Shown here: positions 48,770-58,213 of the stretch, in pieces | How the letters are laid out: every line of letters starts with the position of its first letter | How positions within the stretch are numbered: position 1 is the first letter of the stretch | Source: Tetranychus cinnabarinus | Lineage: Eukaryota > Arthropoda > Arachnida > Trombidiformes > Tetranychidae | Reading direction: 5' to 3' | Length of the DNA: 64,000 nucleotides | Assembly: GCA_022266195.1 (NCBI GenBank) | Contig: WHVY01000003.1 | Location: 4,836,001-4,900,000 of the forward strand | Position numbers and translations under genes: made by a program | The notes under the pieces: generated by a model | Database searches by the model: none | What the model saw: only the letters and a program-made list of their open reading frames with translations | What the model was told of the DNA's origin: nothing

Positions 48770-49259
48770 GTTTAGTCCATATCACAAATAACTTATATAT
48801 AAACAAATCAGCATCATTGAAAAAACGGTAAACACAATAAACAGTCGATGAAAAACAGCCAATTAACCAATAACACTAGGAGTGGATCTGGAGCCATAAA
48901 ACAAATGATTTTTTCACAATTTTACACAAGCAGAAGAGATCGATTAATCGAGGTTTGATATCGATTTAACTTGTTTCCAGAGATATTTGGGAAACATAAA
49001 TTGTGTTTACAATCATTTTTTTTTATAGATTACTAAATATTTGCAAATTGTCTTTCTATCGTTTAAATTTGTTTTTCTCTATTAGTTCTTTCGCTATCTG
49101 TTTGATCTAACCCTTTTCGCCCATAGTGACAAAAAGAGTCATAAAGTTTATCAACCATCATTACTTTTCCAGCTAAAGTCTTTACCTTCCATTCTTACAT
49201 TTGATATTCCTTCAAGTGTTTCTGTTAGACATTTACAATAATTTGATAAAATTGTCATC
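48770..49259. promoter_or_regulatory. Divergent promoter region, phosphatase / glutaredoxin-3
   Basis: 490 bp between two start codons facing away from each other. It contains the palindrome TCGATTAATCGA (48940-48951) and ATATCGATT (48958-48966), a near match to the DRE word TATCGATA. No TATA box sits convincingly for either gene, which fits a housekeeping bidirectional promoter. The function is inferred from position. Confidence 0.45.
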
Positions 49260-50210
49260 ATGTCGATTGCAACCTTGAACAATGATTCTGAGCTCAATAA
49301 ATATCTAGAAAAATCAAAGTAAGTCTAACTTTATTTTAATTTGTTAAAATTCAATTTCAATCTAATTTAATACCAATTTTTTACTCTGAAGAGAAAATGT
49401 TTTGATCATTCACTTCACTGCATCATTCGGTGAACAACGGAGCTCCCAGATAAATGATGTCCTCGACGAAGTTTTAAACAATAAGTCAGCATTTGGACCT
49501 GTCGAAGCTTTACTAGTAAGTCAAACGACTTCAAAATTGATAAAAAATACAAGATTATTGATAACAAATTTCTGCTCTTTGTTTGCAGGTTGATGTTGAG
49601 AAGTGTAAAGAAGTTAGTAGTAAATATAATGTTACTTCGGTTCCAACATGTATTATTGTAGCCAAAGAAAAAGAGTACGAACGCATTGAAGGTATAAATA
49701 TTGCACTCTTAACTAGAAAGATTAAAGAAGCCGTCTTCAAAAATTTCCCTGTCAACGCGCCTGCTTTACCTGGTGCTGAATTAGAAAAAGAAGGAAGTCT
49801 TGAAGATAAATTAAATAAGTTAATAGGTAAAGCTCCTGTAATGGTATTTATGAAGGGTAATCGAGATGGTCCGAGATGCAAATTCAGTCGAGAACTCGTA
49901 AGCATATTTGAAGAGATGAAAGTTGAATACGAAACCTTCGATATCCTCGAAGATGAAGAAGTCAGACAAGGACTTAAAGCTTATAAAAATTGGCCCACAT
50001 ATCCTCAGGTTTACGTGAACTCCAATCTCATTGGCGGTATCGATATTATTAAGGTAAACAGTTTTACAATAGTTATAAGGATATTGAGTTGATTTATATT
50101 CTTATAATTAATATAAATATGAATGAAGTTTTACCTTACCTTTTATCTTGTTTATTTTGCAGGAACTCAAAGAGATCGGAGAATTGAAGTCCACACTCGG
50201 AGTTGAATAG
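49260..50210 (+). CDS. GLRX3: Glutaredoxin-3 (PICOT/Grx3-4 type), single Grx domain
   Basis: Monothiol glutaredoxin that, in its family, binds a [2Fe-2S] cluster with glutathione and BolA-type partners and delivers iron in the cytosol. Exons 49260-49318, 49392-49515, 49589-50053 and 50163-50210 give 231 aa. An N-terminal thioredoxin-like domain (about 1-105) has lost its active-site cysteines (ASFGEQR where PICOT has APWAPQC). It is followed by one Grx domain (MVFMKGN, EVRQGLKAYKNWPTYPQVYV, GGIDIIKELKE). Human GLRX3 has two Grx domains and 335 aa. The canonical CGFS site reads CKFS (Cys158-Lys159-Phe-Ser; codons at 49877-49888). The cysteine is kept but the glycine is replaced by a charged residue, which is unusual. 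Divergent from the phosphatase gene. Confidence 0.92.
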
Positions 50211-50240
50211 AATCAAGTAGATTAAAGGTTAATGGGCTTA

Positions 50241-50277
50241 GTGGCTGGATTACCAGTGGCTGGATTACCAGTGGCTG
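50241..50277. repeat. 15-bp tandem repeat in glutaredoxin-3 3' region
   Basis: GTGGCTGGATTACCA twice plus a partial third unit (GTGGCTG), starting 31 bp after the stop codon. It lies in the presumed 3' untranslated region. Confidence 0.85.
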
Positions 50278-50595
50278 ATCTTTAAAGACAGGATCATCTC
50301 TGATTTGAATTTTACACTAGCTGATTATTTTTCTTTTCAATACTTCGTATCAATAAATATTGAAATTAATTGATTGCATAAATTTTTCTATTCAAATTAT
50401 CTTTTATTATCGGATTCGTTCTGACAGGTGACAATTCATTAAGTAAATGGATGTACATTGATTTTTCAATTTAGGATGAATATTTTTAATTAAAATCTGA
50501 GGCTCCTCGTTATTGTTGTCACCATCCACTGTCCAAAAAAGCAGGAAAAATTAATCAGCTTACTTTGCGGGAAAATTTGTTAAATCAAAATTTCA

Positions 50596-50624
50596 CTGGA
50601 TTAGAGCAATTTGCTCTAATCCAG
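50596..50624. repeat. Perfect palindrome, 14-bp arms
   Basis: CTGGATTAGAGCAA, a single T, then its exact reverse complement. No U-run or A/B box is nearby, so it is not an obvious terminator or tRNA. It may be a cruciform-forming site or the relic of a foldback element. Confidence 0.8.
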
Positions 50625-52075
50625 CGACAAAAATAGCAGCAAGATTGATTAATTCAACCTATTTTATATTTTTTGGTGATTTTTTTCAATATTTCCATTG
50701 CATTCTCAACCATTACGTTTCGTATTGTAAATATGTTCGAGATTGAATAACTCGTAGAGTTATCGTTATGCAAATGTAGTTATAAAATATAAAAAAAAAC
50801 ATTTCATATTAGATCAAAATTATATACAATGTCGATACATCTGATAAATTTAATTTTACAAAGCTCTCTGTCGTTATTAGATCTCTTAATGTATGATTCA
50901 AAAGCAACTTGTTTTTTCAATGTTTTGTCTTTTGTTGTTTTGACTCCAAACCTGATTTTACCGTAGATGAAAATTGACTGATCCAATGAGAGGGTGGTTT
51001 GGGTAGACTTGATGGCGATGGCGGATCCGTAAATTTCGGACCAGCGTAATACTTATGTTTAATGGATATTGAAGCAAACACTTAAGCACAGATTAATAAA
51101 CAAAACCAAAGAGCAAACCAGGGAAATTACGCAGAACACACAAAGAGGGAGAGAAAAGGGGAAAAGAAGAAAAAAGAGAAACAATGAAATTGAATGAAGG
51201 ATAGAGAACGTGAAATGTTTTTTAAATTGAATAGCTTTTTTGGTAATTAATGGAGAGATGTGGGAGATTAAGGTAAGATGGAATAGGTAAATAAAAAACA
51301 GATTAAATACATGACATAATCAATGATAAAAAGAATAGAATAAAGGAAGGAAAGGTTTATCAACTTACTTTCTATTGTGTTTTGACTTAACAATTATACA
51401 TATGTTATGATGAAATTAATGATGAATGAAGATGATAATGAGAGACTTAAGAATTAAAATAGTTTAAAATGAGCTTTGTATCGTTTTCACCAGCATAATG
51501 ACAATAAATAACTATGAGTTAATCAGAACGGTCAATCTCAGGCTCAAATCAACAAACCTTGGTAACCAATCAAATAAAAGACAAAACAGGCTATGAAAAG
51601 CGCGTTGTTCAAATATAATCTTCCAATGGATTACAAGCAAAGAAGCTTTCATCTAAGGTTAACATCCGAACAAGTTAATTCATAAAGATAAAGTGATTAG
51701 CTTTTAAGTTCTTCAACTAATTAAGATAATGAAAACAATCGTAAGCTAAATAATTAGTAAAAGATAACTTGTCAGTTAGAAGCTAAACGATTTTTCAATA
51801 AACAAATCTTTTTAGCTTAGAATATCTTTTTGTTAGGTAAATTCATCTAACGATCAATATTTTTTCAACATAATTTTAATAGCCAAAGTGGATTTACATA
51901 AACTGATGTAATGAAAAACATCGAAATATCATTAGCAAATATCATAACTGTAATATTTGGTAAATCAATTAGATTTTGTATCCATGGAAATGAAAATTAT
52001 ATTTCTTATATTTTCAATAGTCGTTCTAATATTTTATCCTACTTATTTAAAAATTTAAAAAATATTCAAGTTAAG

Positions 52076-53449
52076 ATGAATGCCACCGAATTGAAAAATG
52101 TAGAGACAAATTATAAACCTTTTAAATTGCTGTGGTCATTTCTTTATTCAACTTTAATACCTTTTTTAGTCTCCACTCTTGTAATCAACTTGACCATTAC
52201 CTTTGTTTATATCGTTATTCATAGGAATAGTGATTTGATCGCAATCCTTTCAACTGAAAACTGGGCTACAACATGTTTCTATGCATGGAAATCAGTTCGC
52301 TGGAATCAATGGCAGTATCCTTGTTGGGCGTTTTGCCTTCTTATTTGGTCAGTTGCTTCATTGACCTTGCTTCCTGGACAGCATATTGCTGGACCTTATG
52401 CCATCTCTGGTTATCAGCCTCATTACAAATTAAATGGAGTCAAATTTTACATTCTTTCAATGGCTTATTGGGTACCGATTATACTCTATTTTCCCATGTC
52501 TAATGTTTACCTGTCACTAGTGACCATCACTGGTTATTCAACATTAGGTTCATTGATTGTTTCGATAATATTGTTACTTAAGGGTTACTTTCGTCCATCG
52601 CCAGGAGTATTTGGATCTTCTAATAATGTTTTGGTTGATTTTCTACACGGCATCGAACTCTATCCACGATTAGGTTTCAACAATACAGTAGATGTTAAAA
52701 TAATCTTCATTAGCCGCTTTGGTTTTTTTCTTTGGCAACTGATTCTTTTGATAGTAGGTAAAGCTAGTTATGAATTTTACTTGACCAGTTATCAGAGTGG
52801 TCAAGTTAATTGCTCCCTTTGGGTAGTAATTGCTCTTCAAACGATTTACATAGCCAAACATTATATTTGGGAGAAGCATTTCATCGAAACAGTTGATATC
52901 GCAGAAAACAAGTTTGGCTTCATTCAATGTTACAAAGCAATGGTCTGGATTCCAATTGTTAGTTCACTCGGCGCAATCTATCTGGTTAAACATGGGCCTA
53001 CAATGAAAAATTTCGGTTTCAACCATGCCTGTGTTATTCTTGTTTCAGGTATTATAAGCATTTGTCTATTATGTTTAGCTGATTTGCAGAAAACAGTTGT
53101 TCGATCAACAAATGGAACGTCAAATCTCAAGTTAACTGGTTCGATCAAAGTTCTCCAAGTTAAGTATCTAGATGAAGATTTACAGCCTCAAGAAACAGTC
53201 TTGCTAATTTCTGGTTTATGGTCATTCATTCGTCATCCTAATTATACATTTGAATTGACAACCGCACTCCTTTGGTCAATTCCAGCGTGCACTGTGAATC
53301 CCATTTCCTATTTTTATCCTAGTCTTTTGTTTATTTATTTGGTTCATCGGATGAATTGGATTCATGATAAATGTACCTTGAAGTATGGTAAGCAATGGGA
53401 AGAGTACTGTCGATTAGTGCCATATCGACTTATCCCTTATTTCTATTGA
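52076..53449 (+). CDS. Sterol reductase, DHCR7 (ERG4/ERG24) family
   Basis: Multi-spanning ER enzyme. Family members reduce sterol ring double bonds with NADPH; DHCR7 converts 7-dehydrocholesterol to cholesterol. The open frame begins at 51911, but the internal ATG at 52076 gives 457 aa, close to the 475 of human DHCR7, and the 55 residues upstream of it have no family likeness. Seen: many hydrophobic helices, LLPGQHIAGPYAISGYQPHY, FLHGIELYPRLG (family GIEFNPRIG), SGLWSFIRHPNY near residue 386 (family ARHFNY) and the C-terminal KYGKQWEEYCRLVPYRLIP, typical of the family. No intron. Assignment to DHCR7 rather than DHCR14/LBR rests on the C-terminus and the GIELYPR segment. A role in processing dietary sterols is possible, because arthropods do not make sterols de novo. 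Confidence 0.85.
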   Translation: MNATELKNVETNYKPFKLLWSFLYSTLIPFLVSTLVINLTITFVYIVIHRNSDLIAILSTENWATTCFYAWKSVRWNQWQYPCWAFCLLIWSVASLTLLPGQHIAGPYAISGYQPHYKLNGVKFYILSMAYWVPIILYFPMSNVYLSLVTITGYSTLGSLIVSIILLLKGYFRPSPGVFGSSNNVLVDFLHGIELYPRLGFNNTVDVKIIFISRFGFFLWQLILLIVGKASYEFYLTSYQSGQVNCSLWVVIALQTIYIAKHYIWEKHFIETVDIAENKFGFIQCYKAMVWIPIVSSLGAIYLVKHGPTMKNFGFNHACVILVSGIISICLLCLADLQKTVVRSTNGTSNLKLTGSIKVLQVKYLDEDLQPQETVLLISGLWSFIRHPNYTFELTTALLWSIPACTVNPISYFYPSLLFIYLVHRMNWIHDKCTLKYGKQWEEYCRLVPYRLIPYFY

Positions 53450-54540
53450 TTCTCGTTAACCAAAGCCAGATTTCAGGTAATAATTCGTAGAGATAACTCA
53501 AATTGTAGCTTTTCTTCTCGTAGCGCTTAGAAGCTTTAAAGATTCAATTTTGCACAGTCCAAATGGATTTACGTATCTGGAAGCGTTGGATGTAAATAAA
53601 AGTGTATTACTTAATTAAATGTGATCATAACGTCTGATTGAAAATTGTGACGCATTCATAACCCGTGTAACAGCAATATACAATAAATATCTCAATGTTA
53701 TTGCTAAATCTAGTATTCAAAATCATTTTCAGTCGGGAGACTTTAGCGACAAAATGACATCTGCTGTTAAGTGAAACATGAGTCTCATAACTTGTTAGTC
53801 ACAAGGTTGACAATAAAAAAACGGTTATCTACAGCTAGATCTTTGAATGTAACCTCATTACTAATCATTGGCTTATTTAAATTATTTAAAAGGTGTGGTA
53901 TCTCAAAAGTCGATTGTCTAAAGTCAAATTTTTCACCATAACTTATCTTATTTTAAAAAATAAGAGCAAAAAATGTCTTAAGGAATTTAAACTTACTTCA
54001 AGTGTTTAGCAAAACCATACTTTAGTTTGATGACCTGCAAATACCGATGGAACCATTCACTTTTTTAAACAGTTGCATACGAACATTGAAAATCGAAAAA
54101 TGTAGTTACAATATTTAAAAGGGTTTTTACTGTAGATTTCATTTCACTATTTTGAAGTTAATAAAGTTACATATCCACAAAGTTTCAACGTTTTTTACAT
54201 TTTTAAAAAGTTACGTAAAAAAGTCTGTCTATTGCAAATGTTTCAAATGCAGACAGAGAAGAATAGAAAGAAGAATAAAAATAGAAAGGCAAACTGTTTC
54301 TTTATCTTTGCTAACAGATTTCGCGGGCTATCTATCATATCGATATCAGTTTAATTATCTATTATCACTCTCTATTTTCTGGCTTCTCTTTTCTCACACT
54401 TGCAACAAACATTTACTCAACTGCTGTTAAACTGGACGGATTTATTTATTGTTTTTTTTGAACTATTGCTAAAACAAAATCTAACTGGGCATTGTATTTC
54501 ATTTTCAATTGGATTAATACTGATTTGATCTGACAATTCT
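53450..54540. other. Intergenic / presumed 5' exon of the next gene
   Basis: No coding gene is supported. A 92-codon frame at 54152-54430 (Lys/Arg- and Leu-rich) overlaps the region that would be the first, untranslated exon of the gene at 54749, and it looks like chance. Confidence 0.45.
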
Positions 54541-54740
54541 GTAAGTAAATTTTATTTTTTCTTAATTATGTTGATACCAGATTTCTGGTTTTTTTGCTGT
54601 AACCAATTAGCAGTTAGAAACTTAAAACTTTGCTCGTTTTAACATATTATCGTTATCCTTTATCTTAAACGCTTGTTTTTTTGTATGAGTTAATGATTTT
54701 CTGCAATCGTTAAATAATATGAGATGATTAATTGTTTTAG
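54541..54740 (+). other. Probable 5' UTR intron
   Basis: GTAAGT at 54541 and a pyrimidine tract with TTGTTTTAG ending at 54740 define a 200-bp intron just before the ATG at 54749. This supports the following ORF as a real spliced transcript. Confidence 0.5.
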
Positions 54741-54748
54741 TTATTAAG

Positions 54749-55360
54749 ATGGGGAATTTAGTTTCAAATATCTCTTGGTTTATGAATCCAAATGAAGAAA
54801 AGTATCTCGTTTCAAGTTGTGTTGATTATACTCATAGAGATGTGCCTGTTTTAATAACTGACTCTAACATTGAATTGCCTTTATCTGTTGTAAATAGTGA
54901 ACCTTTGGAAAATTTTAAAACTGGTGAAAATGATTCTGTGAATAATCCCTTGAATGACCAGCCAGCTGAAACAACTATAGCGATAATGCCTAAAATCAGA
55001 GCAAGACCTAAACCCAAACCTAGAAGTGTCCTGATGAAAGAACGGGCGCTGATGCTTTCAGATGATTCCCTGAGTCAAAGTACTTTTCATAAAGTCACCG
55101 GGACCATTAAACCTTTACCCAATCGTTCTTCATTCTTAGCAATTTTGGATTCTTCTAGTGACGAGGATACGGATTATGAACCTGATGAAAATGAAGCTCA
55201 AAATGCTGAAGAAGCTAGAATTGAAGAAACTAAAAAAATCAATCCTAATCCAAGCGAGGTGTCGGTTCCACGAACGCTAAAGCTGGACAAAAATGGTCAA
55301 CCAATTTACGAAAAATGTCAATGTTATTGGCACCGACACAGGAATGTTTTTATTGACTAG
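54749..55360 (+). CDS. Unrecognised acidic/Pro-rich protein, myristoylation-like start
   Basis: 203 aa, one coding exon. The start MGNLVSN fits an N-myristoylation signal (Gly2, Ser6), suggesting membrane attachment. The rest looks mostly disordered: an Asn/Glu-rich part, a basic proline stretch (RARPKPKPRSVLMKERAL, about residues 83-100), a conspicuous SSSDEDTDYEPDENE acidic, CK2-type cluster (about 134-148), and a short Cys/His end (KCQCYWHRHRNVF) that is hydrophobic and basic. No known family is recognised. It may be lineage-specific. Codon use and the upstream intron signals support it as a real gene. Confidence 0.65.
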   Translation: MGNLVSNISWFMNPNEEKYLVSSCVDYTHRDVPVLITDSNIELPLSVVNSEPLENFKTGENDSVNNPLNDQPAETTIAIMPKIRARPKPKPRSVLMKERALMLSDDSLSQSTFHKVTGTIKPLPNRSSFLAILDSSSDEDTDYEPDENEAQNAEEARIEETKKINPNPSEVSVPRTLKLDKNGQPIYEKCQCYWHRHRNVFID

Positions 55361-56777
55361 ATAACCAGCAAATTGAATCACATCTATTTTACTCCGCTGG
55401 TTCAACCTTACATTGAATATTTTACACCATTTAGCAATGTTTTTAAAACACTTTTCTTCCGAAATACCATCTTTTTAAACATCTGGACATCCATTATTCA
55501 TAAGGAATTCAATGCGACGAACTATAACTATTCAAACTGAAGAAACTGAACTTTGAATGTTGTGTGACTTGCCTGATTTTATGGATATTTATTACTCTTC
55601 TTCATTTTATCAAGTTATTCTATAATCGCAAACTCTACTCGCCCTGTCTCATTTGAAAGAAGTAGGTGAATGTTTTTAAAATGTATTACAAATTAAATAA
55701 CTATTGACTATTTATCACACTTATAAATTCAGAACTAAATTACTAAGTTTTGAATCTTCGAATCAAATTGAGGGCCTCATTCAAAATGTAATAGGTTTCA
55801 AGTTTTATTGCAATATTAACGTCATGATTTAAGTTTTAGTGCCTTTTCATCAAATGTATAAATCGAGTGAAAAAATTCAAAATCAATAAAGACATTACAA
55901 TTTATGTAATCATTCCCTTGTAACTCTATTTTTTTCGGTATAAGAAAAATTATACGCTTAGTACGTACAGACAGCCTAACTCAAAGTGTCCTTTAGGTGT
56001 TTCAGGTTCAAATAATAGATCCAGTTGAAAGATTTTCATCAAAACTGAAATTTTATCAGCATTTAATATAATTTCCAAAGATATTAATGTCTAATTGGGA
56101 CAGACAAACATCTTTTCCATTTTAATTATCCTATTCCTAATATTTTACAAAGCAACCAACCAAGCAAGATTTTTTGTTGACTTTAATCGAACTCTAAAAA
56201 AGTTAGTTTTCAAACAATTTGTTCGTCGATTGCTTAGCATAACAATCTTCTCATTTCATAGTTTCATAGAATCTATTGACTTACTAATTGAAGCTCTTAT
56301 CACTATTATGATTAAAAATGTACAATAAAGGAAATTTTTTTATATCGAGACTGTTTGTAAACAAAAACTTGAATGGATCACAAATAAATTCAACTCAAAC
56401 TCTATACCAACAGGAATATTTGAGCATAAATTATATTTTCTGAGTATTGTATTCTCAAATTAATCAAACATTGTTTTTTGGAGAACAGCTGATAAAGCAA
56501 AAAATACACACTCAAGTTGACCAAATCATTTCAAAACATTATTCTGAACAATGTTTAAATCAATGATAAAACTTGAAGATACAAGATTTCATGTATTAAA
56601 ATCAATGGTTGAGCCTTTCACGTGAATCAAATCTTTAGCTGTTCAACTTGTTTTGTAGTTTGTTTATTGATACATCTTTTGAGCTGATTAAATCACACTG
56701 ATCTTATACAATTGAAATACAATTATGATTAAATCCGATGTTGAGAAGTCACTGTTAAAAGGTCCGAAATCTCTAGC
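55361..56777. other. Intergenic, no gene seen
   Basis: 3' region of the preceding gene, then AT-rich DNA. The 77-codon frame at 56095 starts with TTG rather than ATG and is Ile/Leu/Phe-rich with no other support. It is not called. Confidence 0.5.
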
Positions 56778-57250
56778 TTATCCATGAATTCCACCGAATC
56801 CTCCAAGATGTCCTCCGAGGTGTCCGCCAATGTGTTGTTTTATCATTTGATGCTTAAAAAACAATGGGTCATGAATTACAGGCTGATAGCTTTTGAAAAT
56901 GCTAAAGAATGATACAAAGATAAAATATTTACAGTTTTTAACTTATAGATTGAAAGCTTAAATAAATTATCGAAGTGCAATATCAGCTATCGATAAACAA
57001 TTCTAATTCAATAGCAGAACAAATAATCCTTTAGATAGATTAATAGTACTCACGGAATTGGTAAGGGTATTGGGAATGGCAATGGAAGCATAAATTTTTT
57101 ATTCTTGGCAACAATAAACATAGCTGCACCGATTTTCTTGGCAAGTTCAATTTTCCTTCTGCGTCCTCCTTTGACTCTTGATACACAAATGATTGATATG
57201 ATTGTTAGCATTAAAAAAGCTGTAAAAATCAATGAAAACGGTCTCTTCAT
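56778..57250 (-). CDS. Small secreted or anchored Gly/His-rich protein (106 aa)
   Basis: Two exons, 57250-57054 and 56901-56778, joined GT...AG (donor GTGAGT, acceptor TTCTTTAG) with the frame kept. The N-terminus MKRPFSLIFTAFLMLTIISIICVS is a signal peptide or membrane anchor, followed by a basic stretch (KGGRRRKIELAKK), a Pro/Leu repeat (LPLPFPIPLPIP) and a C-terminal GGHLGGHLGGFGG tail. This layout is like small cuticular, silk-associated or antimicrobial-type secreted proteins of arthropods, but no family is recognised. A GTG codon 24 bases upstream would extend the frame; the ATG is preferred. Confidence 0.6.
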
Positions 57251-58213
57251 GATGAAAAAAAGATAATTTAACACAAAATCAGAGGAATTGGTTCACTTTG
57301 GTTCACAAAAATGTAGAAATGTTACTTATTTGAGTTCTCTTTGGCTTATTAGTCGATTTTGAATCTCCAAATGAGTTAAAAATCCTGGAATCAACTAAAT
57401 GATAAAATTGACCACTGAAACTGAAACTGAAACGAAAATGAAAATGGAAATGAAAATAAGAGTGAAAAAGAAAATATTATGCCTAAATTGTCATGTATAA
57501 AAAATATGTTGAGCCTCAAGTTTCTTCTCATCGAGATGCAACGATTCACCCAACTGTAATAATATTTTGGTTCCCTTTATGCTAATTAACGCAATTGTCC
57601 CTTACTTTGAGCCACCAAACTAACCTGATAACTGTTAATCATCATTGTTACAGATTGTTGATCATGTCCAGCAGGAAGTATTTAACTCGATTCACTCTCC
57701 AAGTCGATTGGCAGACTAATAGGAAATCGTATGATGAATCTGTTTAAAATATTTTCCATACTATTAGTTATAAAACATCTAATAGCTATGAACAAATAGA
57801 TACAGAGAGTAAATGATAAACGCAAATTTATTAATGATAAAAATAAATGTAAATCATTTTATTTGCACAATTGGAATGCTGTTATTGTTTAACTTTTGTT
57901 AATTTTTTTGGGAATTACGATATTCAATTTAATTGTAACACTGTTAAATCAGAACATATCAATGATTCTTTTATCAACTTTTTTAATTAACGATAAGACA
58001 GATTTGTGTCAAGAGTGGTTTTATTAAGGCTTATTTTATCTTAATTACTTTGAAGTCATATTTTTTCATTAATTTAACTCTATCGCTGTTTAACATAATT
58101 CAACTCAAAACATCATCAAGACCAATTTTACGGTAAACAGTTCAGAGCTAGCGAGGCGCAAAAAAACATTCATATAAATTCAGTAATAGTTTTTAAATGG
58201 TAATTATTTTTGG
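57251..58213. other. Intergenic, no gene seen
   Basis: AT-rich spacer between two minus-strand genes: upstream DNA of the small secreted gene and the 3' flank of MYBBP1A. A run of GAAACTGAAA-like words occurs at 57417-57475. No coding signal. Confidence 0.5.

Larger units (their letters stand above)
50211..52075. other. Intergenic, glutaredoxin-3 to sterol reductase
   Basis: No second gene. It contains the tandem repeat and palindrome listed separately, a purine-rich tract at 51130-51200, and the stretch from 51911 that could extend the reductase frame upstream. The 60-codon minus frame at 50804 shows no family features. Confidence 0.5.

Noticed and set aside
51911..52075. Longer N-terminus for the sterol reductase (512 aa)
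   Set aside because: The extra 55 residues are Ile/Asn/Lys-rich and have no counterpart in the family. The internal ATG gives normal length.
54152..54430. 92-codon basic frame upstream of the orphan gene
   Set aside because: Lies in the probable untranslated first exon region and has no conserved pattern.
56095..56328. 77-codon hydrophobic frame
   Set aside because: Starts with TTG, composition typical of AT-rich chance frames, no splice or promoter support.
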